Shown: positions 1 to 6,752, counted from the first letter of the stretch. The stretch is DNA of 7,084 bases from an uncultured Streptococcus sp. (GCA_902479835.1 CABSQC010000058.1:1-7084); one strand, 5' to 3'. The notes: generated from the sequence alone by a model not told the origin. Numbers and translations: made by a program.

Positions 1-20
1 GTTAGAAATAGAGTAACATA

Positions 21-44
21 TTTTTGTTGCAAATGCAACAAAAA
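21..44. repeat. 24-bp near-perfect palindrome at left edge
   Basis: Two 11-base arms, TTTTTGTTGCA and TGCAACAAAAA, are perfect inverted repeats around a central AA. As RNA this would be a 10-bp stem with an AAAT loop. Neither strand has a T tract just after the hairpin, so it does not look like a standard intrinsic terminator. It lies past the terminator of the minus-strand gene run, so it probably belongs to a gene left of the window, as an operator or 5'-leader hairpin on the minus strand or as a 3' structure on the plus strand. I do not recognise the motif as a known streptococcal operator. Confidence 0.6.
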
Positions 45-49
45 ACAAT

Positions 50-80
50 AAAAAAAGAAACCAGATATCATCTGATTTCT
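50..80 (-). terminator. Intrinsic terminator after yihY
   Basis: On the minus strand an 11-bp stem (AGAAATCAGAT with ATCTGGTTTCT, one G-U pair) closes a GAT loop and is followed directly by a run of T (A50 to A55 on the plus strand). The yihY stop codon (81-79) overlaps the 5' foot of the stem. It ends the murA-to-yihY gene run. Confidence 0.85.
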
Positions 81-1053
81 ATTCTTTCCTTTTATCTCTA
101 TTTTTTAGACGTAATCGTTGTTTTAATTTTAATGAAGTTTCTCTATGCCGGAAGGCCACTTCTTCTGATTTTAATTTGGAAACAATTTCTCCATTACGCG
201 TTTGGAATTTGGCTTCTCTGGCAAATTGGACACTGGCGTTTAAAATACAACCAATAATCATGATTTTAGCTACCAAAATGAACCAGAACATAATAACCGC
301 TAGGACGACCGAACCGAAGAAACGAGCATCTAAGAAATGACTCACATAGCGATCTACATATTTCCAAAAGATATTCAAGATTGCATAAAGGACAACAACC
401 ACAAAAGTCGCCCCTGGAAAAACATATCTAAATTTTGGAATTTTAACATTTGGAAGGGTGTAATAGAGCAAAACCAGACTGACAAAGAGCAAGAGGTAGA
501 TCGTTGGCTCTGTCAAATTCAATAAACGTACATAAATTGTCCGATCAAATGAAAAGGTCCGATAGAGATAGCGAACGATCATTTTCCCAAACATGGAAAG
601 GATCAGCGAGAGTCCAAACAAGCCCTGCAAGGCAAAACTGATCAGGAAGCTAAAGAGTCGCCCCCAGATAATACCACGCTCCTTTTCCACCCCATAACTC
701 TTGTTATAGGCTTTTTGGAGGTAGGCAATGCTCTGAGAGAAGATCCACAAAGCAGAAATAATCGAAAAACTCAGTAACCCTGTCGAAGGCTTGGTCAACA
801 CACTCGAGATCATCTGGGCCACCGTCCGATACAAAGAAGCAGGTAGGACTTCTTCTAGACTCAAAAGAATCTGAGTGGGACGAATGTGAAAGTAGGGCAA
901 GATATTTGCTGCAATCAGCATCAAAGGGAAAATAGAGATCAACAAATAATAGGCTACAGCAATGCTAGTGATATCAGACTCTGCACTCTGATAAAACCGC
1001 ACGAAGCCTTTTATAAATGGCTGATCGAACACTTTTTGTAGGACCTTTTTCAT
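79..1053 (-). CDS. YihY/UPF0761 family inner-membrane protein
   Basis: This is a 324-residue polytopic membrane protein of the YihY (UPF0761) family. Family members were long labelled ribonuclease BN, but that name is now regarded as wrong and no biochemical role is established; this assignment is from family knowledge. Six hydrophobic segments are visible at about residues 30-54, 91-113, 131-158, 183-201, 209-229 and 246-274. A basic N-terminus (MKKVLQKVF) precedes them, and a strongly charged, Lys/Arg-rich tail of about 45 residues follows. Family-like signatures are the YYLLISIFPL stretch in segment 1 and PNVKIPKFRYVFPGA before segment 5. The start is well set: GGGGAGG sits six bases upstream of the ATG. 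The gene is last in the run, 84 bases after map, with a possible weak terminator between them, so expression may depend on read-through. Length is normal and nothing looks broken. The family call is secure; the function is unknown. Confidence 0.9.
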   Translation of the reverse strand: MKKVLQKVFDQPFIKGFVRFYQSAESDITSIAVAYYLLISIFPLMLIAANILPYFHIRPTQILLSLEEVLPASLYRTVAQMISSVLTKPSTGLLSFSIISALWIFSQSIAYLQKAYNKSYGVEKERGIIWGRLFSFLISFALQGLFGLSLILSMFGKMIVRYLYRTFSFDRTIYVRLLNLTEPTIYLLLFVSLVLLYYTLPNVKIPKFRYVFPGATFVVVVLYAILNIFWKYVDRYVSHFLDARFFGSVVLAVIMFWFILVAKIMIIGCILNASVQFAREAKFQTRNGEIVSKLKSEEVAFRHRETSLKLKQRLRLKNRDKRKE

Positions 1054-1075
1054 TCCTCACCTCCCCATTTTTACT

Positions 1076-1130
1076 AAAAAAGAGCAAAGAGCGAAACCAG
1101 ACACGTGCCTTCAGCTCCATTCTTTCCTCT
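1076..1130 (-). terminator. Probable weak terminator/attenuator between map and yihY
   Basis: In the 84-base gap after map the minus strand can fold an imperfect hairpin. AGAG-G-AAA (1130-1123) pairs with TTT-G-CTCT (1088-1081) across one G-G mismatch. After a 5-base bulge, GAGC (1117-1114) pairs with GCTC (1092-1089), then GAA with TTT across a T-C mismatch. The stem foot runs straight into six T (A1081 to A1076). No promoter is visible between this T run and the yihY start about 25 bases on, so it probably acts as a partial terminator that lowers yihY expression relative to map. The stem is interrupted, hence modest confidence. Confidence 0.45.
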
Positions 1131-1137
1131 CTATCTT

Positions 1138-1998
1138 TTAGTAAGTTCCTTCCTCACCTTGACTAGTTAGGATCACTGGACCATCTTTTGTAATCACAAA
1201 TTGATGCTCGTATTGACAAGAAAGGCCACCGTCGAGGGTCTTATGGGCCCAACCAGTTTCCATATCTGTATCAATCTCCCAAGTACCGGTATTAATCATT
1301 GGCTCAATCGTCAAGACCATCCCTTCACGTAAGCGAAGACCGCGTCCAGCACGACCATAATGTGGGACCATTGGCTCTTCATGCATGGTAGGCCCGACAC
1401 CGTGTCCGACCAAATCACGCACCACGCCATAGCCTTTGCTTTCTGCATACTCTTGAATCGCTGCGCCAATATCTCCCAAGCGGTTGCCTACGACTGCTTT
1501 CTCAATTCCTTTGTAAAGACATTCTTTAGTCACGTCCATCAAATCTTTAACTTCTTGAGAAACATTTCCAACCGCATAAGCCCAGCAAGAGTCCGCCAAG
1601 CCACCAGTATAGGACTCCGTGTATTTCTTCACTTGGGCTACATTATCAAAATCTAATTTTGAAACATCCAGAACAGACTTGTCGAGTGGCTCAGATAAGA
1701 CCATATCTACCTTGAGGAGATCACCATCTTTCAGGATAACATGACGGGGAAAGGCATGGGCAACCTCATCATTTAAACCGCAACAAGTCGCGTAAGGATA
1801 GTCCATGAGACTACCTTCTACTCCGATTTGAAGTGGTAAGACATTGGCTTCTTTACAGCGACGGCGGACATATTCTTCTACTTCCCATAGGTCAAGCCCT
1901 GGCTTGATCAAGTCACGCAATCCAATATGGATGCTGGCAAGGAAATCTCCTGCACGATCCATTGCTTCAATTTCACGTTGTGATTTTAATGTAATCAT
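1138..1998 (-). CDS. map: Methionine aminopeptidase, type I
   Basis: Cytosolic dinuclear-metal peptidase that removes the initiator methionine from new proteins. The five metal ligands expected for the M24A family are present: D98 (KVDMVL), D136 (GGLADSCW), H199 (LVGHGVG), E232 (TIEPMI) and E264 (YEHQF). The substrate-site histidines H81 (NDEVAHAFP) and H206 (MHEEP) are also there. The protein has 286 residues against about 264 for the E. coli enzyme. The extra length lies between the first two aspartate ligands, which are 38 residues apart instead of about 11, giving an insert of roughly 27 residues known from streptococcal enzymes. The start follows GAGGAG with only three bases (ACA) between, a tight but strong ribosome site; the next in-frame Met is residue 13, inside the conserved N-terminus. 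It begins 20 bases after the spxR stop with no terminator between, so it is probably cotranscribed. Confidence 0.96.
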   Translation of the reverse strand: MITLKSQREIEAMDRAGDFLASIHIGLRDLIKPGLDLWEVEEYVRRRCKEANVLPLQIGVEGSLMDYPYATCCGLNDEVAHAFPRHVILKDGDLLKVDMVLSEPLDKSVLDVSKLDFDNVAQVKKYTESYTGGLADSCWAYAVGNVSQEVKDLMDVTKECLYKGIEKAVVGNRLGDIGAAIQEYAESKGYGVVRDLVGHGVGPTMHEEPMVPHYGRAGRGLRLREGMVLTIEPMINTGTWEIDTDMETGWAHKTLDGGLSCQYEHQFVITKDGPVILTSQGEEGTY

Positions 1999-2018
1999 TG
2001 TCTCCTCATTTCTCTTGT

Positions 2019-3296
2019 TTAATTAATCTTAATGGTAATGGTTGCTTTTGCGGCCAGCTGCAAATCTAGATACAAGCTAAAATCAACCAAGGCTGAACGT
2101 CTGGTTCGCCGAACAAGTTGTGGTTCAATGCGGATCACATCGTCCACCTGCACAGCTTGTAAAAAATTGATGATCAGCTGTTCGACGATCAAGCTACGCC
2201 CACTGTGTTGCATCATCTTGCGAACAACCTTCATCAGCACTTCGATCATGACCCCATTGGCCAAAACACCACTTTTCTCCAACATACTTGGCTCTACTGT
2301 GAATTGGTAATGGTCGTTCTCTGCTTGAATCTTTTGACCGATTTGCTCACTAAAAGTTGGTAAGCTTGAAAACTGCACCTTGCTGATCCGATCCATGACA
2401 TCCCGCCGCGTAATGACACCCAGCAAGGTCTGGTTAGTGCGAATCACAGGAATCATCTCATAATCCTCAGCAATCATCCGCTGGCTAATGGTCGCAATGC
2501 TGGTGGACAAATTAGTAGTAAAAATAGTCCGCGACATCACCTTATCTAGGGTCGTCTGAGGTGCCTTATCACCAGCATCTCGCATGGTCACGACACCCAC
2601 CACCATCTGGTGTTGATTGACAACCGGAAAGCGGCTAAAACGATTCTTTCGAACCAGATCTAAATAATCCCTTACCGTATCAGTTTCAGAAAGATAACCA
2701 TACTCATGGAAAGGCCGATAGACCTGCTCCACCGTCAAGATATCTGTTTTGATCTGCATGTTGGACAAGGCCTTATTGATCATAGTAGCAACGGTATAGG
2801 TATCGTGTGAAGTTCGGATGACTGGGATTTGTACCTGATTGGCCAGATCAATCACATCCTCACTGACGTCAAAGCCACCTGTCACCAAAACTGCATTGTC
2901 ATGCTTTAATGCCAATCGTTGAATGCTGGTGCGGTCTCCCACGATCAAAAGGCCCCCTTCAGATACATAGTCTAGGACGTGCTTCTCCGTCATGGCACCG
3001 ATGTAGAATTTATTAAATTCTTTTTCGAGCCCCTCTTTACCAGCTAAAATTTCCGAACCGGTAATTTCCTGGATTTCTCGATATGTCAAATGCTCTAGTA
3101 CAGCCTTTTTCGATTTAACACGGATGGTCCCACTTCTAGGACGCGTTTCTACAATTCCTTGATTTTCAGCTTCTTTAATGGCACGATAAGCCGTCCCATC
3201 ACTGACATTCAAAAAATTGGAGATACTGCGGACACTGACCCGTTTTCCAATCGGTAATTTTTCGAGATAGTCCAAAATCTCTTGGTGTTTACTCAT
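2019..3296 (-). CDS. spxR: SpxR-type HTH/DRTGG/CBS/hotdog regulator
   Basis: A 425-residue cytosolic sensor-regulator. Domains in order: an N-terminal winged helix-turn-helix (about 1-62, with SVRSISNFLNVSDGTAYRAI as the HTH core); a DRTGG domain (about 68-185, DRTS at 121-124 and TGG at 139-141); two CBS modules (about 188-243 and 251-304, each ending in a GVVTMRD or GVITRRD strand-helix), which usually bind adenine nucleotides; and a C-terminal hotdog fold (about 325-425) resembling acyl-CoA thioesterases. This architecture matches pneumococcal SpxR, which controls the pyruvate oxidase gene spxB and links gene expression to metabolic state. Role here is inferred from that match. The ATG lies inside the end of the GNAT gene (8-base overlap, ATGAGTAA), with GAGGGG six bases upstream, so translation is probably coupled. 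The ligand of the CBS/hotdog part cannot be read from sequence. Confidence 0.9.
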   Translation of the reverse strand: MSKHQEILDYLEKLPIGKRVSVRSISNFLNVSDGTAYRAIKEAENQGIVETRPRSGTIRVKSKKAVLEHLTYREIQEITGSEILAGKEGLEKEFNKFYIGAMTEKHVLDYVSEGGLLIVGDRTSIQRLALKHDNAVLVTGGFDVSEDVIDLANQVQIPVIRTSHDTYTVATMINKALSNMQIKTDILTVEQVYRPFHEYGYLSETDTVRDYLDLVRKNRFSRFPVVNQHQMVVGVVTMRDAGDKAPQTTLDKVMSRTIFTTNLSTSIATISQRMIAEDYEMIPVIRTNQTLLGVITRRDVMDRISKVQFSSLPTFSEQIGQKIQAENDHYQFTVEPSMLEKSGVLANGVMIEVLMKVVRKMMQHSGRSLIVEQLIINFLQAVQVDDVIRIEPQLVRRTRRSALVDFSLYLDLQLAAKATITIKIN

Positions 3297-3840
3297 AGAA
3301 GTCCCCTCTACCTAGGCGGAAATCATAATAATCGCGCATTTTACGCGTATAGCGGTCACTCCCTTTGAATTGACGAAAGAGACGAAAGCCAGCCTTTAAA
3401 GCGACCTTTTGACTCCCTGTATTTTCAACATGGGTGACAATCTTAAGCTCCTTCAGTTGAAATTTCTCAAACGATAGATAAACCAACTCTTTGACCGCTT
3501 CTGTCATCAGACCCTTTCCCCAAAAATCTTTGCGTAAAAAGTAGCCTAACTCAGCCTCTCCCTTAATCTCATCCAACTTTTCAAACTTGATGGAGCCAAT
3601 CATCTGATTGGTTTCCTTATCACAGATCGCCCAAACCCCCAAAGGATTTTTCATGAAATAGTTGGCTAGTACATATTGAGTTTCAGCAAGATCGGCTTGT
3701 GCAGGAAAGATAAATTGTAGGTTATCAGGATTCGAAGCAATCTTATAAAAATCTTCCGCATCCTCAAAGAGAAAAGGTCGTAAATACAACCTTTGTGTTT
3801 CAATTAGTGAATAGGCAGCTAAGTGCGTCCAAATATTCAT
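3289..3840 (-). CDS. GNAT acetyltransferase, RimJ/RimL-like
   Basis: A 183-residue N-acetyltransferase of the Acetyltransf_3 (RimJ/RimL-like) type. It opens with a typical strand (ETQRLYLRPFLFEDAEDFY, residues 14-32). The central beta strands hold GVWAICD and MIGSIKFEKLDE. The acetyl-CoA pyrophosphate loop is RKDFWGKGLMTEAV (residues 103-116, R103, G108 and G110 being the key positions). The C-terminal part has the usual N140...SQKVALKAGFRL segment. The substrate is unknown: relatives acetylate protein N-termini, small amines or antibiotics, and the sequence does not separate these. I place the start at 3840, not at the in-frame ATG four codons upstream (3852), because GGAG lies six bases before 3840 and streptococcal relatives begin MNIW. 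It follows murA after 56 bases without a terminator and overlaps spxR by 8 bases, so it is an operon member. Confidence 0.88.
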   Translation of the reverse strand: MNIWTHLAAYSLIETQRLYLRPFLFEDAEDFYKIASNPDNLQFIFPAQADLAETQYVLANYFMKNPLGVWAICDKETNQMIGSIKFEKLDEIKGEAELGYFLRKDFWGKGLMTEAVKELVYLSFEKFQLKELKIVTHVENTGSQKVALKAGFRLFRQFKGSDRYTRKMRDYYDFRLGRGDFYE

Positions 3841-3846
3841 TTCAAA

Positions 3847-3850
3847 CTCC
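3847..3850 (-). promoter_or_regulatory. Ribosome-binding site fixing the GNAT start
   Basis: GGAG on the minus strand, six bases before the ATG at 3840. The upstream in-frame ATG at 3852 has only a GGA ten bases away, so this site decides for the shorter protein. Confidence 0.65.
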
Positions 3851-3896
3851 ATTGTTCGTGTATCCAGCCGCCACTATCAGATCCCTAGTTCTGTCA

Positions 3897-5156
3897 CTAT
3901 TCCTCTACCAACTGGATATTTGCTCCAAGTTGAGTCAATTTATGAATAATATCTGAATACCCGCGAAGGATGTATTCCACATTTGTAATTTCTGTTGTTC
4001 CAGAAGCCATGAGACCGGCGATCACTAAAGCCGCACCAGCTCGAAGATCCGTCGCTTTCACACTGGATCCTGTCAATTGATTTGGTCCTTCATAGATAAT
4101 GTGGTCGTTCAAGGTCGAAATAGTAGCCCCCATTTTAGCCAATTCTGGCACATGGTTGACCCGCTTTTCATAAATCGTATCAACAATTCGACCACGTCCT
4201 GCAGCAGTTAAGAGCAAAGGTGTGATCGGTTGCTGTAAATCAGTCGCAAAACCAGGATAAGGAGAAGTTTTGATCTGGATCGCCTTCAAGCCTGTTTGTT
4301 TTTCCACAAAGATGCTATCTTCAGAAATGGTCATGCGCACACCCATTTCCTCTAACTTGGCAATATAGCTCTCCAAATGCTCGTACAAGACATTATTGAT
4401 CTGAATGCCTTCTCCGATAGCAGCCGCAAGCGCAATATAGGTTCCTGCTTCGATGCGATCAGGAATCACCTGATGTCTCGTCCCATGCAAATGCGGAACA
4501 CCATCAATGGTAATGATATCCGTCCCTGCTCCCCGAATATGGGCTCCCATGTTGTTGAGCAAGGTTACCACATCGATAATCTCAGGTTCCCGCGCAGCAT
4601 TTTCGATCACTGTCCGACCTTCAGCCTTGACCGCTGCCAAAATCGTATTGATCGTTGCACCGACACTAACAGTATCCATGTAGATGTTTGCTCCTTGAAG
4701 AGGCTTGCCATCAGTCGCAAGTTTCATACTAGAGCCATCCATGGTCATAGCAGCTCCCATCGCTTCAAAGGCCTTCAAATGCAAATCGATCGGACGCGGG
4801 CCAAGATCACACCCGCCAGGTAGTCCAACTGTTGCTTGACCGTAGCGCCCTAATAAACTGCCATAGAAATAATAGGAGGCACGGAGACTATTGATCTTTC
4901 CAAATGGCATGGGCATATCCTTCACCCCACGAGGATCAATGATCAAACTGTCTTCTTTGCGCTCGATCTTAGCCCCCATAATGGTCATGATGTCAATCAA
5001 ACTTGCAACATCTGAGATATCCGGTACCCCATCAAGGGTCACGATATCATCCGCCAGAATAGTTGCAGGAATCAGGGCCACTACGCTGTTTTTTGCACCA
5101 CTAATGGTCACCTCTCCTTTTAGAGGGCGACCACCATTTATTACAATTTTTTTCAT
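3897..5156 (-). CDS. murA: UDP-GlcNAc 1-carboxyvinyltransferase, MurA2 paralogue
   Basis: Cytosolic enzyme that transfers enolpyruvate from PEP to UDP-GlcNAc, the first committed step of peptidoglycan synthesis and the fosfomycin target. At 419 residues it has full family length. Visible active-site positions are K22-N23 (SGAKNS), R92 (SLRASYY), the catalytic and fosfomycin-reactive C116 in [16 protein letters not shown]306 ([10 protein letters not shown]) and R398 (ILRGYSD). The GGC-DLG form, with Asp after Cys, is what I recall of the second streptococcal paralogue (pneumococcal MurA2); streptococci carry another copy elsewhere. The ATG is the only sensible start: in-frame TGA lies nine bases upstream. 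Its ribosome site is weak, with no purine-rich block at normal spacing; AAAGAG is 16 bases away. It is first in the gene run, with its own promoter about 100 bases upstream and a structured leader. Confidence 0.96.
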   Translation of the reverse strand: MKKIVINGGRPLKGEVTISGAKNSVVALIPATILADDIVTLDGVPDISDVASLIDIMTIMGAKIERKEDSLIIDPRGVKDMPMPFGKINSLRASYYFYGSLLGRYGQATVGLPGGCDLGPRPIDLHLKAFEAMGAAMTMDGSSMKLATDGKPLQGANIYMDTVSVGATINTILAAVKAEGRTVIENAAREPEIIDVVTLLNNMGAHIRGAGTDIITIDGVPHLHGTRHQVIPDRIEAGTYIALAAAIGEGIQINNVLYEHLESYIAKLEEMGVRMTISEDSIFVEKQTGLKAIQIKTSPYPGFATDLQQPITPLLLTAAGRGRIVDTIYEKRVNHVPELAKMGATISTLNDHIIYEGPNQLTGSSVKATDLRAGAALVIAGLMASGTTEITNVEYILRGYSDIIHKLTQLGANIQLVEE

Positions 5157-5157
5157 C

Positions 5158-5169
5158 TTAATAATTCAT
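5158..5169 (-). other. Three-codon mini-ORF abutting the murA start
   Basis: Minus strand ATG AAT TAT TAA (Met-Asn-Tyr-stop) ends one base before the murA ATG. AAAGAG lies just upstream. With the weak murA ribosome site this could allow translational coupling or reinitiation. It may equally be chance in AT-rich leader sequence. Confidence 0.25.
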
Positions 5170-5189
5170 TAGCTCTTTCAAGTCTTTTT

Positions 5190-5226
5190 CCTTTTACTAT
5201 CGTTTTTTTGCAACGGAAATAAAAGG
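5190..5226 (-). other. Stem-loop in the murA 5' leader
   Basis: In the minus-strand transcript CCTTTTA (5226-5220) pairs with TAAAAGG (5196-5190). The stem can extend by two pairs (T-G, T-A); after two mismatches CGTT (5215-5212) pairs with AACG (5204-5201) around a 7-base GCAAAAA loop. It is not followed by a T run, so it is not a terminator. It lies between the predicted transcription start (about 5246) and the murA ATG and may protect the mRNA end or bind a regulator. Low GC content makes the fold only moderately stable. Confidence 0.5.
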
Positions 5227-5252
5227 GACAACGTATTTAAAATACTGCATCT

Positions 5253-5281
5253 ATTATACCACAGATCGCCCTATTTTTCCA
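5253..5281 (-). promoter_or_regulatory. murA operon promoter (extended -10)
   Basis: Minus strand TATAAT (5258-5253) is preceded by TGG, giving an extended -10 TGnTATAAT. TGGAAA (5281-5276) serves as a -35 with four of six consensus matches and a 17-base spacer. Predicted start is near 5246, giving a leader of about 90 nt before murA. It sits downstream of the metK terminator, so murA is transcribed independently. Confidence 0.8.
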
Positions 5282-5302
5282 TCTGTAGGAATTTTCAACA
5301 CG

Positions 5303-5334
5303 AAAAAAAGCTAGGATCATCTTGACCCTAACTT
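5303..5334 (-). terminator. Intrinsic terminator of metK
   Basis: Minus strand 12-bp stem (AAGTTAGGGTCA with TGATCCTAGCTT, two G-U pairs) with a 3-base AGA loop, ending in seven T (A5309 to A5303 on the plus strand). It begins 15 bases after the metK stop codon and separates metK from the murA promoter. Confidence 0.9.
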
Positions 5335-5349
5335 TTCCATTTCAACGAA

Positions 5350-6540
5350 TTATTTTACAGCATCTTTCAAGGCTTCTACCTTGTCCAAATGTTCCCATGG
5401 AAGGTCAATATCTGTTCGTCCCATATGGCCATAAGCCGCTGTTTGACGGTAGATAGGACGTTTAAGATCAAGCATTGCAATGATACCAGCTGGGCGCAAG
5501 TCAAAGAGATTACGGACAGCAGATTCAAGTTTGCTTTCAGCAACTGTCGCCGTTCCGAAAGTATCAACACGGACAGATACAGGGGTAGCAACACCGATAG
5601 CATAAGCCAGTTGTACTTCTGCTTTCTTAGCAAGACCAGCAGCTACGATGTTTTTGGCAATGTAGCGAGCTGCATATGAAGCTGAACGGTCAACCTTAGT
5701 GGCATCTTTACCAGAGAAGGCACCACCACCGTGTCTTGAGTAGCCACCATAAGTATCAACAATAATCTTACGACCAGTCAAACCAGAGTCCCCTTGAGGT
5801 CCTCCAATAACAAAACGACCTGTTGGGTTGATAAAGAATTTAGTCTCATTATCCAAGTATTCGGCTGGAATAACTGCCTTAATGACTTTTTCAATAACGT
5901 CTTGACGAATTTGGTCGTTAGTCGCTTCAGGATCGTGTTGTGTTGAAATAACAACAGCATCAACACGTACTGGTTGGTCATTCTCATCATACTCAACAGT
6001 AACCTGAGATTTAGCATCTGGACGAAGATAGGAAATCTCACCAGATTTACGCAAATCTGCCAATTTTTTAACCAATTTATGTGAAAGGCTAACTGGAAGT
6101 GGCATAAACTCTGGAGTTTCGTCAATAGCAAAACCAAACATCAAACCTTGGTCACCAGCTCCGATAAGATCAAGTGGATCTTGATCACCAGTTCCACGAA
6201 CTTCAAGTGCTTCATTAACACCTTGAGCAATATCTGGAGATTGTTCGATTAATGATGGGTGAACTCCAACAGATTCTGCCGCAAAGCCGTATTCTGCATT
6301 GTTATAACCAATTTCAGCGATAGTATCACGAACCACACGGTTAATGTCCACATAAGCTGTTGTAGAAACCTCACCAAAAACATGGACAGAACCAGTGTAA
6401 ACAGCTGTTTCTGCTGCTACATGGGCGTCTGGATCTTCTGCTAAAATCGCATCGAGAATGGCATCTGAAATTTGGTCTGCAATTTTATCTGGATGCCCTT
6501 CAGATACTGATTCAGACGTGAAAAGTTTACGTTCTGACAT
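5350..6540 (-). CDS. metK: S-adenosylmethionine synthetase
   Basis: Cytosolic methionine adenosyltransferase that makes SAM from methionine and ATP, releasing phosphate and pyrophosphate; active as a homotetramer in the family. The protein is 396 residues. Family signatures are visible: [14 protein letters not shown] with catalytic H16 and metal-binding D18, the hexapeptide GAGDQG (127-132), the [16 protein letters not shown] stretch (251-266) and the phosphate-binding nonapeptide GGGAFSGKD (271-279). I chose the ATG at 6540 (MSERKLF). The reading frame is open to an ATG at 6585, but that lies inside the riboswitch leader, while GGGGG nine bases before 6540 is the ribosome site that the SMK box controls. 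The gene is monocistronic, with its own promoter, leader and terminator. It diverges from birA. Nothing in the protein is unusual. Confidence 0.98.
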   Translation of the reverse strand: MSERKLFTSESVSEGHPDKIADQISDAILDAILAEDPDAHVAAETAVYTGSVHVFGEVSTTAYVDINRVVRDTIAEIGYNNAEYGFAAESVGVHPSLIEQSPDIAQGVNEALEVRGTGDQDPLDLIGAGDQGLMFGFAIDETPEFMPLPVSLSHKLVKKLADLRKSGEISYLRPDAKSQVTVEYDENDQPVRVDAVVISTQHDPEATNDQIRQDVIEKVIKAVIPAEYLDNETKFFINPTGRFVIGGPQGDSGLTGRKIIVDTYGGYSRHGGGAFSGKDATKVDRSASYAARYIAKNIVAAGLAKKAEVQLAYAIGVATPVSVRVDTFGTATVAESKLESAVRNLFDLRPAGIIAMLDLKRPIYRQTAAYGHMGRTDIDLPWEHLDKVEALKDAVK

Positions 6541-6572
6541 ATAAAATGTCCCCCTTTTAATATGAAAAATAG

Positions 6573-6606
6573 TATTAGACAGCACGGATTTAACCGTCTC
6601 CTAATA
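6573..6606 (-). other. Second stem-loop inside the SMK-box linker
   Basis: TATTAG (6606-6601) pairs with CTAATA (6578-6573), and within it ACGG (6597-6594) pairs with CCGT (6587-6584) around a TTAAAT loop. It lies between the riboswitch core and the ribosome site, so it would bring the two closer together. Confidence 0.6.
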
Positions 6607-6611
6607 GGTAA

Positions 6612-6644
6612 AACGCTATTCTCCTGATAGAGATAAACGCCGTT
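6612..6644 (-). other. First stem-loop inside the SMK-box linker
   Basis: AACG (6644-6641) pairs with CGTT (6615-6612). Beyond an internal loop, TATCTC (6635-6630) pairs with GAG-A-ATA (6623-6617) with one bulged base and a 6-base loop. The pairing is imperfect, so confidence is lower than for the second linker hairpin. Confidence 0.4.
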
Positions 6645-6701
6645 AAAAAGTTACAAAGAACCAACAGCCAAGCTATGATGACTGTTGCCTTATCGGGACT
6701 T

Positions 6702-6752
6702 AATAACTATCCTCCATTATATCATTTTTTTCAGTCTAGTCATATAGTTATT
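6702..6752. repeat. 9-bp inverted repeat bracketing the metK promoter
   Basis: On the minus strand AATAACTAT (6752-6744) and ATAGTTATT (6710-6702) are perfect inverted repeats, with centres 42 bp apart. The upstream arm abuts the -35 hexamer and the downstream arm covers the predicted transcription start. Each arm contains ATAGTT/AACTAT. The region is AT-rich, so chance cannot be excluded. Confidence 0.5.
6716..6743 (-). promoter_or_regulatory. metK promoter (extended -10)
   Basis: Minus strand TATAAT (6721-6716) is preceded by TGA (6724-6722), an extended -10 of the form TGnTATAAT. ATGACT (6743-6738), four of six matches to TTGACA with a 16-base spacer, is the likely -35. Predicted start is about 6709, ten bases before the first riboswitch strand. 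Confidence 0.8.

Larger units (their letters stand above)
6548..6699 (-). promoter_or_regulatory. SMK-box (SAM-III) riboswitch controlling metK translation
   Basis: The metK leader has the SMK-box parts in order. GTCCC (6699-6695) is complementary to GGGAC (6552-6548), which overlaps the GGGGG ribosome site (6554-6550). GATAAGG follows, its AAGG (6691-6688) able to pair with TCTT (6659-6656). A 9-bp hairpin, CAACAGTCA (6687-6679) with TGGCTGTTG (6670-6662), has an 8-base loop. Then comes CTTTGTAAC (6658-6650), whose TTGTAAC matches the conserved core of the Enterococcus faecalis SMK box. In the known mechanism SAM binding stabilises pairing that hides the ribosome site, so high SAM lowers MetK synthesis. 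About 95 bases separate the 5' core from the ribosome site, much longer than in the minimal E. faecalis element; this linker holds two further hairpins. Confidence 0.88.

Noticed and set aside
24..257. 77-residue plus-strand ORF at the left end
   Set aside because: It is mostly antisense to the C-terminal part of the YihY gene and its start overlaps the palindrome and terminator; no recognisable domain and no ribosome site.
79..1053. Naming the YihY protein ribonuclease BN
   Set aside because: The historic label came from a misassignment; the protein is an integral membrane protein with no nuclease motif.
3841..3896. Possible terminator between murA and the acetyltransferase gene
   Set aside because: The 56-base gap has no stem with a T run, so cotranscription is the simpler reading.
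4377..4823. 148-residue plus-strand ORF opposite murA
   Set aside because: Shadow of the murA frame; composition shows no domain, and murA is clearly the real gene.
5778..6137. 119-residue minus-strand ORF inside metK
   Set aside because: Alternative frame of metK with low-complexity Leu-rich translation; no frameshift in metK to explain it.
6541..6585. In-frame upstream ATG (6585) extending MetK by 15 residues
   Set aside because: It lies inside the SMK-box leader, has no ribosome site, and the added residues do not belong to the family; GGGGG nine bases before 6540 fixes the shorter start.
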